In this document: piece after piece, positions 54,587-63,504 of the stretch
How the letters are laid out: the number at the start of each line of letters is the position of its first letter
Position numbering within the stretch: the stretch's first letter is position 1
Assembly (NCBI RefSeq): GCF_003008595.1
Contig: NZ_CP027671.1
Location: 1-64,000 of the forward strand
Origin: Simplicispira suum
GTDB lineage: Bacteria; Pseudomonadota; Gammaproteobacteria; Burkholderiales; Burkholderiaceae_C
DNA length: 64,000 nucleotides
Direction: 5' to 3'
Program-made: the position numbers and the translations under genes
Notes under the pieces: generated by a model
What the model was told of the DNA's origin: nothing
Seen by the model: only the letters and a program-made list of their open reading frames with translations
Database searches by the model: none

Positions 54587-55341
54587 ACATGATCGAGATC
54601 GAACGCGCCCTGCGCGAGCTGCGCCTGTCCGGCATTGCCGAGACCCTGTCGACCCGTGTGATGCAGGCCCAGGCCGCCCAGGAGCCCTTCCTGGAGACCT
54701 TCGCTGCCATGCTCCAGGACGAGCTGGACCGGCGCCGCTCGCGCCTGACCGAGCGCCGCTTCAGGCGCTCGGGCCTGGATGAGCGGCCCTCGCTGGCGGA
54801 CTTCGACTGGCGCTTCAATCAGAAGCTGCCGCGCAGCGCCTGCTTTGAGTTGCACACCCTGAAGTTCATCGGCGAGGGCGCCAACGCGCTCGTCATCGGC
54901 AAGCCCGGCACCGGCAAGAGCCATGTGGCCAAGGCCGTGGCCTACCAGGCAACGCTGCAGGGATACGACGTGCGTTACGTGGAGGCCGACACCGAGTTTG
55001 CCCGCTACGGGCTGGCCAGCACAGAAGAACAGGCCGAGCAGCTCAAGGGCTGGATCGAGCCCGACCTGCTGGTGCTCGACGATCTGTTCCTGGCCCGGCG
55101 CATCGCCGATGTGAGTGCCGAGCTCTTGCAGGCCATCGTGCACCAGCGCTACAAGTTACGCCGCGCCATCGTCATCACCTCCAACCGCGTGGTGCAGGAC
55201 TGGGGCAAATACCTGGGCGACGCCACCATGGCCAGCACCATCCTGGACCGGCTCATGCACCGCTGCGCGATGCTGGAGTTCGAGGGCAAGAGTTACCGAT
55301 TGAAGGAGGCCGCCTCACGCATCACCGCCACGCCCGTATAG
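54583..55341 (+). CDS. istB: IS21 helper ATPase IstB
   Basis: A 252-aa AAA+ ATPase that loads IstA onto target DNA. Walker A GKPGTGKSH near residue 106, Walker B LLVLDDLFL, sensor I VITSNR and the C-terminal LDRLMHRCAMLEFEGKSYRL are intact. It is still in frame and complete, but its partner istA is split 16.4 kb upstream, so the element cannot move by itself. Confidence 0.9.
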   Translation: MNMIEIERALRELRLSGIAETLSTRVMQAQAAQEPFLETFAAMLQDELDRRRSRLTERRFRRSGLDERPSLADFDWRFNQKLPRSACFELHTLKFIGEGANALVIGKPGTGKSHVAKAVAYQATLQGYDVRYVEADTEFARYGLASTEEQAEQLKGWIEPDLLVLDDLFLARRIADVSAELLQAIVHQRYKLRRAIVITSNRVVQDWGKYLGDATMASTILDRLMHRCAMLEFEGKSYRLKEAASRITATPV

Positions 55342-55389
55342 TCACCATCCGTCCGTCCTGCCTGGAGCAGTTTGGGGTGGCCATCGGGG

Positions 55390-56175
55390 TTGTTTGGCCT
55401 GGTGATTCATCTGCTGCGCCTTCGCTGGTCGCCCGAGCAGATTGCCCTGACACTGGCACGCTTGTATCCCCCTGGCCATGAATACCGCGTGTCATACGAG
55501 ACCATCTACAACTGCATCTACGCCATGCCCGTGGGCGAGTTGCGCAAGGAGCTGATTGCAACCTTGCGCCACGCCCACAACAAGCGGCTCCCTCGCAGCA
55601 AAGGCAAAGACCGCCGGGGCCAGATCCCCGACATGCTCAGCATTCATGTGCGCCCACCCGAGATTGAGGATCGCCAGTTCCCCGGACATTGGGAGGGGGA
55701 CCTCATCAAAGGAGAGGGCAATGCCAGTGCGGTAGGGACACTTGTGGAGCGCACCAGCCGACTGGTCATGCTGGTCAAACTGCCTGAGTTCAGACCAGCC
55801 AGTGCTGCCAATGTTTTGCAGGCCTTTACGGACAAGCTGTTAGGCATTGCGCAGCCGATGCGCCTCTCCATGACGTACGACCAGGGAAGAGAGATGGCCA
55901 TGCACAAGAAGCTCAGCGAGCAGACCGGCATAGCGGTGTACTTCTGCGACCCGCACAGCCCCTGGCAGAGGGGGTCGAACGAGAACATGAAGGGCCTGGT
56001 GCGCCAGTACCTGCCCAAGGGGACAGATCTCAGCATCTACAGCCAGAAGCAACTCGATGCGATTGCCGATGAAATCAACAACCGTCCCAGAAAGGGCCTG
56101 GGGGTACGATCACCGTTGGCGGTGTACCGCGAGTTGCTGATCAACAACCCGCAGTACTCCACTCTCGTTCATTGA
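55390..56175 (+). pseudogene. IS30-family transposase, 3' part
   Basis: From LFGLVIHLLRLRWSPEQIAL the frame carries the whole DDE core: HWEGDLIKGEGN (first Asp), TYDQGREMAMHKKL (second Asp) and GSNENMKGLVRQYLPKG (Glu), ending in VYRELLINNPQYSTLVH. It lacks the N-terminal DNA-binding domain, which lies at 34692-34945. An ATG-initiated product of this part alone would not bind the ends. Confidence 0.85.
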
Positions 56176-56239
56176 ATCCCAGGGTGTTGCACTTCACTTT
56201 TGAATCCGCCATGCCTTTCACAACTGAACGCACGATCGG

Positions 56240-56464
56240 TCACAGGTCGCAGATACCAATACCTTGATCATCCGACAGCTTCAGGATGGTATTCATCGAA
56301 TGACCGGCGCCCATGGCAGCCGCGCACGTTGCTCGCACTTGGTCTTCCTCTAGGATGCACTTCAACTCTTGACCGCCGAAAGCGATCGGCCCTTGCGTCA
56401 TCGTGTACAACGCGATGCGCAAGAGCTCCTGTTGAGCGGCAACGATCGTCCGCAGCTCCTTCAA
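56240..56464 (-). CDS. small hypothetical protein
   Basis: A 74-aa frame starting MKELRTIVAAQQELLRIALY and ending SDDQGIGICDL. Composition looks protein-like, but the family is not recognised. The stop TGA is followed in frame by sequence that also looks coding (PIVRSVV) up to the IS30 insertion, so it may be a shortened form of a longer protein. Confidence 0.4.
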   Translation of the reverse strand: MKELRTIVAAQQELLRIALYTMTQGPIAFGGQELKCILEEDQVRATCAAAMGAGHSMNTILKLSDDQGIGICDL

Positions 56465-56648
56465 AGTTTCAGCCTACTTTTCCATATGAACCCACGTACT
56501 TTCCGAGACGCATCGCACTGGAATATCCGCCGATGTCGAACGCTTGTGCATCGGGGTCGTTCGTGCCTCCTTGCTGCCTGGAGGCGGCGTCGGTGTCGAG
56601 GTGCTTGTTGATGCCGACGAATATCGCTTTGATGGCCACGCAGTGTCT

Positions 56649-57545
56649 TTATCCGATCTGTCCAAGAAGCCGTTCAATCACATCGCTGGCCTGGCGCTGG
56701 CGCAGTGCCCTCGCCTCGCGCTGCTCGGGCTCGTCGCTCTCGCCAAGTTCGAACTTGGCGACCGACACCGGGCCATCCTTGCGATACCCCTCAGTCCTTT
56801 CGTCCTGGGCGAACCGGTTGCGCAGGATTGCCAGGGAGGCTTGGATCACTGCGCCGTGCCTGCCAGCCAGCTCTTTGCGGAAGACCTCGGCGACGGCATC
56901 CGATCCCGTGGGTGCGTGCTCGATGCAATAGATCAGGTCGTGCGCATCCTTGCGCTCGAAGCGTTGATCGAACGCAAACGACTTCAGGCAGGTGAAACTG
57001 ACCAGGTTGGCGTGCTTGACCTGCTCGGTCGCCACGCCGTTGCCACCCAGCAGTTCGGCCTGGATCTCGGTGACCTGATGGAGGTCAAAGACGATGGACG
57101 AATGCGGAATGTTCAACGCCGAGATCGTGCCATCGGTCGGCAGCGGCTGCACCTTGCCGCCGGCGATATCAGGTGCATCTGCGAGCAACTCCAACACCAT
57201 AAGCGCACCGTGTTCGGTGCGGGCTTGCCAACGCCAGGAGAGTTTTTTCCCGGCCTCGTTTTCGGCGCGCTCGAAGCCCATCTTCTTGAGGTTGTCCTCC
57301 AGCGTGTGATACGCCTCCGTATCGGCGAGGATTTGCAGGTCGATCACGACGTCGACGTCGAGGGTGCCCGCATGCGCGGGGACCGCAGGTGGCCGCGCGG
57401 CGACCAAGTATCTCGGGGTCAGGCCACCGACCAGGTAGACCGAGTCCTTCCACGGCCCTAACCCACGCAGCAGCGTCACGAGGACGCGTTCGCAGTCAAG
57501 CGTGTACTGGTCGCTGTAACCGTCGAGTGTTGCGGGCTTGACCAT
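56649..57545 (-). CDS. nucleotidyltransferase, AbiEii-type toxin candidate
   Basis: A 298-aa protein with a nucleotidyltransferase core: VGGLTPRYLV (residues about 39-48) and GTLDVDVVIDL with the metal-binding Asp pair. The C-terminal half is helical. It is encoded after an AbiEi-like gene with which it shares one base (TGATG), the layout of type IV AbiE toxin-antitoxin/phage-abortive systems. In such pairs this is the toxin that modifies nucleotides or tRNA. The GTxDVD form differs a little from common AbiEii. Confidence 0.7.
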   Translation of the reverse strand: MVKPATLDGYSDQYTLDCERVLVTLLRGLGPWKDSVYLVGGLTPRYLVAARPPAVPAHAGTLDVDVVIDLQILADTEAYHTLEDNLKKMGFERAENEAGKKLSWRWQARTEHGALMVLELLADAPDIAGGKVQPLPTDGTISALNIPHSSIVFDLHQVTEIQAELLGGNGVATEQVKHANLVSFTCLKSFAFDQRFERKDAHDLIYCIEHAPTGSDAVAEVFRKELAGRHGAVIQASLAILRNRFAQDERTEGYRKDGPVSVAKFELGESDEPEQREARALRQRQASDVIERLLGQIG

Positions 57546-58642
57546 CAGAAGCCGATCCGTTCTTTGCGCAGGTGCTCGGCCATTTCCTTGGAGCGGCCTT
57601 CGCCGCGTAGCAGGTCGAGATAGATCTGTACCGGACTGGCCAGCCAGATGCCGCCGACTCGCTCGCGAAAGAGCAAGTCGCCCGGCGACTTCGCTTCGAT
57701 GATGACCATGTTGGCGCCTTCGTTGACAAGACGTGCGCCCAGCTCACCGATGGCGGCATCGGCGTTGGAGCCGAGCAGCAGCCGGGCGCGCACCTGGGAA
57801 ACGCTGGAGAGGAATGGTGAATAGCGCTGTGCCCCAGCTTCGTGGCTGATCGCGTACCCGGCGTCATGGGCGTCGAAGACTTCGCCGACCCGCTCCAGCA
57901 ACTGGTTCGCTTTCGTGGCTGGCACGTAGTAGCGGCGAAGGTTCGGGGGTCGGATGGATGCGAGTTGTTTCACCCACGCATCCAGCAAAGCTGCGGGCTC
58001 GCGAAGGTGACGCTCCTTGCTCGGCCCTTGCCCGCGCGACACCAGCCAGTCGAAACGCTCAAGCTCGGCCAGCACCTGGGAAGCGGTGGCCGGTGACACC
58101 ATCGCACGCTGGGCCAGCTCTTTCACTCCGAACCAGTCCCGATGTTGGATCAGCACAGCGTGAAGCACTTGCGCGCGCCGCCCTGAAAACAGGGACCGTA
58201 CCGACTTTGCGAGGGTCTTGGGCGGAGGCTTGTCGATGTAAAAGTAGGCTCCCGGCGCAGGCAAATACATGCTGCCGCCGCTGTCGTAGTATCCAATGTG
58301 CTCATCTCTGAGCAGTTCCTTGGCGCCGGGAGAAATGGACTCGGCGACCAGTAGTGACAGCCGCTCTTTGCCCTGCCCCCTGAGCCGGCCGTGGCTGGCC
58401 TCCCGGCACTGCCAGATCACCTGCCGAACGTCTCGCGGATAAACGGTCTTCTTGGCCTCCACCAGCAGGATGAAGGACTTGCCCGCTACCTGCAGGTCGA
58501 TCTGCGCGTCGTGCCCGCGATCAACGGTCGAAACGGTAGGCTCCAAATGATCCAGGTCGGCATGCACCTCCGGCAGCTCCCGGAGGGCGTCGAGGAACTG
58601 CGTGATCAACTGCCGTTCGGGCAGGGAAGATTCAAGCATCAT
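57545..58642 (-). CDS. AbiEi-family antitoxin-like protein
   Basis: A 365-aa protein. Residues about 45-110 resemble a nuclease-fold or sensor domain (FILLVEAKKTVYPRDVRQVI). A winged helix follows at about 160-215 (GVKELAQRAMVSPATASQVL, ERFDWLVSRGQGPSKER) and a C-terminal AbiEi-like domain ends SPVQIYLDLLRGEGRSKEMA. Type IV antitoxins of this family repress their own promoter by binding inverted repeats, and such repeats lie just upstream. A second ATG one codon in is possible as start. Confidence 0.75.
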   Translation of the reverse strand: MMLESSLPERQLITQFLDALRELPEVHADLDHLEPTVSTVDRGHDAQIDLQVAGKSFILLVEAKKTVYPRDVRQVIWQCREASHGRLRGQGKERLSLLVAESISPGAKELLRDEHIGYYDSGGSMYLPAPGAYFYIDKPPPKTLAKSVRSLFSGRRAQVLHAVLIQHRDWFGVKELAQRAMVSPATASQVLAELERFDWLVSRGQGPSKERHLREPAALLDAWVKQLASIRPPNLRRYYVPATKANQLLERVGEVFDAHDAGYAISHEAGAQRYSPFLSSVSQVRARLLLGSNADAAIGELGARLVNEGANMVIIEAKSPGDLLFRERVGGIWLASPVQIYLDLLRGEGRSKEMAEHLRKERIGF

Positions 58643-58655
58643 GGGAGTAGGAGTT

Positions 58656-58727
58656 ATTTACTGTGCAGTAAATGAGGCCATTTTAGCCAATATTCGGTGT
58701 TTCGACAATATTTACTGCGCAGCGAAT
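58656..58727. promoter_or_regulatory. paired palindromes upstream of the AbiE-like operon
   Basis: ATTTACTG-TG-CAGTAAAT (58656-58673) and a weaker copy ATTTACTG-CG-CAGCGAAT (58710-58727) start 54 bases apart, the first only 14 bases before the start codon. Between them is AATATT in inverted arrangement. These fit binding sites for the AbiEi-like winged helix and negative autoregulation. Confidence 0.6.
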
Positions 58728-59013
58728 AAGCCGGATTGCGTGCAGGCGGCCGCTGCCCGAGCGCCAGACTCAGCCGTTCAAGGGCCGGAGCTGGCTTGGG
58801 CTGGGCTTCGGCCGAAGGCGAGACATGACGCGTGACTGCAGGCCGATCGGGAAATTTGTTCCACACCCTAGGCGACGGGTCTGGTTCTTCTCCCGAGCAA
58901 TCTTTGTGAAAATCCTCTGCTGCAGGTCAAGGCTCGACTCACGAGAAAGCATGACCAAAAACTTCTATTCGCGCGATTCAAGCGCAGATCTTCTGGCATC
59001 TTTTTACAAATGA

Positions 59014-59156
59014 TGGTGCCTCAGACCCCATGTCGACGCCTAGACATCATGGTCGCCGCCAGAAGGTAGGCGGCCGGTCTCCACCATCGTAGATTGCGTC
59101 CAAGGACGTAGCGCTACATGCTGTGACCTGCGTCGTCAGCAACAAGGAGACCGACC
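59014..59156 (+). ncRNA. candidate bridge-RNA region of the second IS110 element
   Basis: The roughly 140 non-coding bases before the IS110 transposase contain short complementary stretches (for instance GCGGCCG and CGCCGCC parts, and ACGTAGCGCTACATG). In IS110-group elements the guide (bridge) RNA is made from the 5' non-coding end. No structure was computed, so this is a placement by family rule. Confidence 0.35.
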
Positions 59157-60275
59157 ATGGAAGAGCGTAGCAAGATTCACGTGGGCTTGGACGTCCACAA
59201 GGACAGCATCAGCATCGCAGCGGCCGAGTCCGGCCGAATGCCTGGGCGCCTGATAGGCAAGGTCACGCACGATGTGAACAAGCTGCTCAAGGTGCTGGCC
59301 AAGGTCGGCAACGCCGATCAACTGCACATCGTGTACGAGGCCGGGCCTACCGGCTTTGGCCTTCAGCGTGCCTTGCACAGCAGGGGCTACCTGTGCGAGA
59401 TCATCGCCCCTTCGCAGATCCCGCGCCGCCCGGGAGACCGGATCAAGACCGACGGGCGTGACTGCATTCAACTGGCCGAATGCTCTCGCGCTGGCCAGCT
59501 GAGCGCCGTATGGATCCCCGATCCAGAAGACGAAGCGATCCGTGACCTCTCGCGGGCACGCGAAGACGCGGTCAACAGCCGCGTCCAGGCCCGCCACCAA
59601 CTCAAGGGCTTTCTCCTGCGTCACGACGTGCGCTACACCGGCAAGACCTCGTGGTGCGGCGCCTACTACCGCTGGCTAGGGACGCTGAACTTTGGCGTTG
59701 GTGCCGCGCAGACAGCGTTCACTGAATACTGGCAAGCCGTCACCGCTGCAGATGATCGCGTTGAGCGCTTGACCAAGGCGTTGGAGAGCTCAATCACTGG
59801 CTGGCGCTTTGAGCCGGTGGTTGGTGCGCTGCAGGCACTGCGCGGTGTCGCCGCGATCACGGCGATTGGCCTGGTGGCAGAGATTGGAGACCTGGGGCGC
59901 TTTGCCCATCCACGCAAGCTCATGGGCTATCTCGGACTGACTCCGTCAGAACATTCCAGTGGCGAGCGCACAAGCCGCGGCAGCATCACCAAGACGGGCA
60001 ACGCGCATGCACGCCGGCTGCTTACCGAAGCTGCCTGGAACTACCGTTTCAAGGCGCGCATCGGCAAACAAGCGCAGATTCGACAACAAGCGCTGTCCGA
60101 GCCGATACGAAGAATGGCCTGGACGGCGCAGTTGCGGCTGACACAGCGCTTTGCTGCGTTGAATGCGCGTGGCTTGCAGGTCAACAAAGCCTGCATAGCA
60201 GTTGCAAGGGAGCTGGCAGGCTTCATCTGGGCCATCGGCATGCAGGCGCAGCGCGAGCATGGTCAGGCAAACTGA
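59157..60275 (+). CDS. IS110-family transposase
   Basis: A 372-aa DEDD transposase: VGLDVHKDSISIA (Asp), VYEAGPTGFGL (Glu), IKTDGRDCIQLAE (Asp pair) and C-terminal LRGVAAITAIGLVAEIGDLG, then MGYLGLTPSEHSSGERTSRG. The frame is complete. Start after a strong AAGGAG site. It is only distantly related to the IS110 copy at 35106-36434. Element ends were not determined; 60276-60600 holds no other gene. Confidence 0.9.
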   Translation: MEERSKIHVGLDVHKDSISIAAAESGRMPGRLIGKVTHDVNKLLKVLAKVGNADQLHIVYEAGPTGFGLQRALHSRGYLCEIIAPSQIPRRPGDRIKTDGRDCIQLAECSRAGQLSAVWIPDPEDEAIRDLSRAREDAVNSRVQARHQLKGFLLRHDVRYTGKTSWCGAYYRWLGTLNFGVGAAQTAFTEYWQAVTAADDRVERLTKALESSITGWRFEPVVGALQALRGVAAITAIGLVAEIGDLGRFAHPRKLMGYLGLTPSEHSSGERTSRGSITKTGNAHARRLLTEAAWNYRFKARIGKQAQIRQQALSEPIRRMAWTAQLRLTQRFAALNARGLQVNKACIAVARELAGFIWAIGMQAQREHGQAN

Positions 60276-60625
60276 AAGGGCATAACACGCAACAGGATCG
60301 ATCTGGCGATGCGATACGAGCAACGATAGGGCAACCCTCGGAACTCCTATAAGGGCACCGCAAGGCAGATCCCCGACCCTAGAGCGAGGCAGGCCCGCGA
60401 CGAATCGATGAAGTGCTGGTAACCAATCCGCGGATATGAGTCTGATTCATCGTCGCTGCAAACGCTCGTGTCGTATCACCTGATCGATCCTGAGATCACA
60501 CCCAGAACCAGACACTGCCAGTATTGACAATGGCGACCATATGAGGAGGCTGACGGACTTTGCAGTGTTCCGGACGATAGCGCCATCCGAGACAATTGCG
60601 CAAATCCAAACGAGAGTCCGACCCG

Positions 60626-61108
60626 ATGAGCCGATTCGTCCCCGTTGACCGAGAAACTGCGTACCTGTTGCCACCGTCGGTGGACGAATGGCTGCCCAAG
60701 GATCACTTGGCGCGTTTCGTGGTCGAAGTCATCGAACAGCTCGATCTGAGCGATCTGCTGCGCCAATACGCTGGACGGGGTTCGGCGGCGCACCATCCGG
60801 CAGTGCTGCTGGGTCTGCTGATTTACGGCTATGCCAGTGGCGTGCACTCCAGCCGCAAGATCGAGCGGGCGACCTACGACTCAGTGGCGTTTCGCTACGT
60901 GGCGGCCAACACCCACCCGGATCACGACACGCTGGCGACGTTTCGCCGTCGTTTCCTCAAGGAGGTGGAGGCGCTGTTCGTGCAGGTGCTGTTTGATACC
61001 CACCCGTTCACCGTATGCGGCAAACGCGAGGCGGATGGAAGTTTCGCAATGTGGGCGCAAAACTCCCTAGGCCATCTAGCAATGAGAGCACGGGCCATGA
61101 TCGAGTGA
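60626..61108 (+). pseudogene. IS1182-like transposase, truncated
   Basis: The N-terminal 125 residues (MSRFVPVDRETAYLLPPSVD, then HHPAVLLGLLIYGYASGVHS and HPDHDTLATFRRRFL) match the start of IS1182/IS5-type transposases. After VQVLFD near 61000 the sequence no longer follows the family and the frame stops at 61108, so the catalytic part is missing. An upstream 5' region of about 300 bases shows nothing. Confidence 0.78.
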
Positions 61109-61272
61109 TAGAAGTGCGCTGCTGGACGGCGGCATGGACGACAAATGACAGGTTTCAGAATAGGTACCCTTCAATGGCCGTACCTGAATGGTAGTACCCA
61201 GCCTCTTGCAGTCATCGGAGCTTTTAGGGGCTGCTCAGATCACAAGAACTTCTCGTAAAACCAAAGAAAAAA

Positions 61273-61291
61273 AGCGCTCAAAGCGAGCGCT
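61273..61291 (-). terminator. intrinsic terminator of the recombinase-toxin operon
   Basis: AGCGCTC-AAAGC-GAGCGCT forms a 7-bp GC-rich stem. Read leftward it is followed by a T-run (A-run at 61262-61273 on the plus strand); read rightward by CTATTTTAT. It ends the leftward operon 36 bases after its last frame and may work in both directions. Confidence 0.7.
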
Positions 61292-61326
61292 CTATTTTAT
61301 ATAGCAACAAGGTTTGCTTCGTATTT

Positions 61327-61680
61327 CTAGGTCGTCTTTGGGCGCCAATCAAGGCCACCCTCCTCGCCTCGCGGCCGATGAGCACACCGGCCGGTGTGCT
61401 GGCATCCAGGTGCTTTGGCACTAACGGGCGAAGGTACCAACGCCGTCGATGCGATAGCCGAGCACCTCTGGCGACGCCGACAGTCCTGATTCCCAAAAGA
61501 AGACAAGCGAGCGAATGAGGCACTCGCGGCCGGCAGCCCCGCAATCAGGGAAGGTACGGATTTGTTATCCAAGCCGGTTACGGCGACGATCTGGACGAGT
61601 GTGCAGTGGCGAGAATCTATTGCGCCCAGCACGACCAACATGCGGCGCAGATCACCCTTTGGATACTGGGGCACCACCAT
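61327..61680 (-). pseudogene. small helix-turn-helix protein, probably frameshifted
   Basis: The first 50 codons (VVPQYPKGDLRRMLVVLGAI, then TLVQIVAVTGLDNKSVPSLI) look like a winged-helix domain. Beyond LSSF the open frame loses protein character, while the next frame reads WESGLSASPEVLGYRIDGVG, a plausible wing and end. One base change would explain it. Its ATG shares a base with the recombinase stop (TGATG). Confidence 0.45.
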
Positions 61681-62339
61681 CACACAGCCCTCGCCACAAT
61701 GTCAGCGAGTCTCACGGGGTCGCCCTCTACGAGCCGCTTCGTGGTGCTCACGCTCTTGTGTCCCAAGATCGCGGCTATGTGCACAAGATCACGCCCCTGG
61801 CGGTGCTGCTTGACCGCGAAAGTCCGACGAGCCGACTGCGCGCTGCCGCCCTCGATCCCGGCATTTGCGTGCAGGCGCGAGATGTACGCCCCCAGGGTGT
61901 TGCAGGAATAGCTCCAGACGCCTGACGGGAGCATTCGCTTGGTCAGCGCATACGCTCCACCGTCTTCGGTCAGAAAAAGGGCGCTCTCGGGGTCGAGCCC
62001 ACGGTAGGCGCCCTTCTTCACCGTGACGCCGTGCTTGCGCTCCACGCGCCAGGCGAGATAGGCGTCCAGTGCCAACACAACGCGCTTGTTCGACCAGAAC
62101 AGCGGACGCTCTTCACCATTGTGCGCCACATCGACGCGCACTGCACTCGTGACGCGCGCGTTGCCCTTAGCGTCCACGTAGTCGCCTACCGTAATGGTGG
62201 CCAGCTCTGTTACCGACAGCGCTGTGCCGTACAGGACCAGGAGCAATGCGGTATCGCGCAACGGAACGCGGCTGTAGGCTGCGGTCGCGCGAAGCAGATG
62301 CTCGACCTGTTTGTCCTCGATAACCGACGGCTTCGCCAT
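61680..62339 (-). CDS. short tyrosine recombinase
   Basis: A 219-aa protein consisting of the catalytic domain only. The Arg-I region reads YGTALSVTELATI, with no Arg where TGLRxxEL has one. The second box is SARRTFAVKQHRQG, then ILGHKSVSTTKRLVEGD, which has GH but no tyrosine at the usual place. It may therefore be catalytically impaired. It is encoded three bases after a nucleotidyltransferase gene and before a small HTH gene. Confidence 0.72.
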   Translation of the reverse strand: MAKPSVIEDKQVEHLLRATAAYSRVPLRDTALLLVLYGTALSVTELATITVGDYVDAKGNARVTSAVRVDVAHNGEERPLFWSNKRVVLALDAYLAWRVERKHGVTVKKGAYRGLDPESALFLTEDGGAYALTKRMLPSGVWSYSCNTLGAYISRLHANAGIEGGSAQSARRTFAVKQHRQGRDLVHIAAILGHKSVSTTKRLVEGDPVRLADIVARAV

Positions 62340-62342
62340 GGC

Positions 62343-63074
62343 CTATCGCTCCACAGGACGGCGCCCCGAAACCTTGTCTTTCCTCGCCTGCTCACTCATT
62401 GCCTGAAATTTCCCCAATCGACCTTGAGCCCAGTGAATGGTTTGCTTGAGATCGGGCAGATCATGCGTGCGAATCTCTTGCCAAACTATTGCCGACTGTT
62501 TCGATGTGCCCATCTGGCCTAGCGCCATCCGAATGCCCTCCACTCTGGCCGCGATCAGTTCAGCCAGCATCAGTTCATGCGCATCCAAAAGCGGCACATG
62601 GCGCTCAATTGCATACCAGTCAAACAGGTCACGCGGTGTGAGAGCCCACCCACGATAGAAAAGCTTCTTTGCGAGCACTTCCGCCACCGGCTCAAGCGGG
62701 AAGAGACATTCACTGGAAATCTTGTTGTCGAGTCCGAGCAAGGACATGCTGACGATGAAATCAATTTCACCATCGTTAAATTTGAGCTTTAGGGAGGTGG
62801 CCCCCTCGTCGTAGGTGTTGATGAGGTGCTCAAATTTGTCATTCAGTCGCGGGGTAAGAAAGCCGATCCATTGAGGATTACGGATGAACAAATCGATGTC
62901 GTCACTGATCCGATGCTCCATCGCCAGCATAAGCCTTGTTCCACCGCCCAATACAGGAAGGAGAGTGCTTTTGGCAACCGTGGATGCGTCTTGGACCATC
63001 TCATGTGCAAGCTTCTCAAGCCCTCTCCATGGACCATTGGTTTTGTGATTCTTGATGTCCGCAAAAGTGGTCAT
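62343..63074 (-). CDS. AbiEii-type nucleotidyltransferase toxin candidate
   Basis: A 243-aa protein with the typical AbiEii signature GGGTRLMLAMEHRISDDIDLF (G-G-x-Leu, then DxD) near residues 43-63. Further segments are DFIVSMSLLGLDNK and EPVAEVLAKKLFYRGWALTP, followed by RDLFDWYAIE, all common to this toxin family. The ATG at 63074 overlaps the preceding small gene by four bases; the longer upstream frame lies inside that gene. Likely a toxin whose partner is the 103-aa protein. Confidence 0.85.
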   Translation of the reverse strand: MTTFADIKNHKTNGPWRGLEKLAHEMVQDASTVAKSTLLPVLGGGTRLMLAMEHRISDDIDLFIRNPQWIGFLTPRLNDKFEHLINTYDEGATSLKLKFNDGEIDFIVSMSLLGLDNKISSECLFPLEPVAEVLAKKLFYRGWALTPRDLFDWYAIERHVPLLDAHELMLAELIAARVEGIRMALGQMGTSKQSAIVWQEIRTHDLPDLKQTIHWAQGRLGKFQAMSEQARKDKVSGRRPVER

Positions 63075-63382
63075 AGGAGAGCCTTGACTGCTGATTCCCA
63101 AAGGGCGCTGCGGGGCGCTCCGCCCTTGATAGTGTCCGAATAAAGTTGGTTGGCCATCGGTAGCGACGAACCCGACTCCATCGCGCACTGCATCACCAAC
63201 CGTGGCTCCACTTCAACGAAGAGATAGCTCAGAATCGCAGCGGCTTTGGGCGAAGCAGCGCGAAGCTCCCCCTGGCTCAGAGATTCGATTAGGTCGCCGG
63301 GAGAAACAATCGCTCCGTACGGCGCGTTTAAGTGCGTCACAGCCATCGAAATGCCGTGTTGATATGGGCTTGAATTTGGCAT
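63071..63382 (-). CDS. small partner/antitoxin of the nucleotidyltransferase
   Basis: A 103-aa protein (LNAPYGAIVSPGDLIESLSQ, then LRAASPKAAAILSYLFVEVE and GAPRSALWESAVKALL) without a recognised domain, translationally coupled to the AbiEii-like gene. Its length and position fit the antitoxin or accessory protein that commonly precedes such nucleotidyltransferases. The operon promoter should lie at 63383-63450. Confidence 0.62.
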   Translation of the reverse strand: MPNSSPYQHGISMAVTHLNAPYGAIVSPGDLIESLSQGELRAASPKAAAILSYLFVEVEPRLVMQCAMESGSSLPMANQLYSDTIKGGAPRSALWESAVKALL

Positions 63383-63504
63383 GCATTTGCCTCAAATCGT
63401 GCAATTACATTGAGTTTACACGCGAAGCTGGTCCCAAACAAGCCGTGGCACCTTAAGCGCACGTCGAACCCATGTTGAGCGCTTCCAGCGGTCATGGCTG
63501 ATGC

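Larger units (their letters stand above)
34946..55389 (+). mobile_element. IS21-family element carrying two further insertions
   Basis: Terminal bases CCCCGGCGGCCACCC at 34946 and the inverse of CCCCGATGGCCACCC ending at 55389 form imperfect inverted repeats. TTGTT directly outside on both sides (34941-34945, 55390-55394) is a 5-bp target duplication within the IS21 range. A subterminal copy of GGCCACCCAAA at about 36437 is also typical. Own sequence is 34946-35105, 36435-37962 and 54396-55389, about 2.7 kb. An IS110 element and a 16.4-kb catabolic block make up the rest. Confidence 0.82.
34643..56210 (+). mobile_element. IS30-family element, split by a nested insertion
   Basis: Left end GGCGGATTCAAAAGTGAAG at 34643 and its exact inverse ending at 56210 are flanked by ATG on both sides (34640-34642 and 56211-56213), a 3-bp target duplication typical of IS30. 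Only 34643-34945 and 55390-56210 belong to the element: joined after removal of one TTGTT copy they give about 1.12 kb and restore one transposase frame. Everything between is an IS21-type element with further insertions. Confidence 0.85.
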
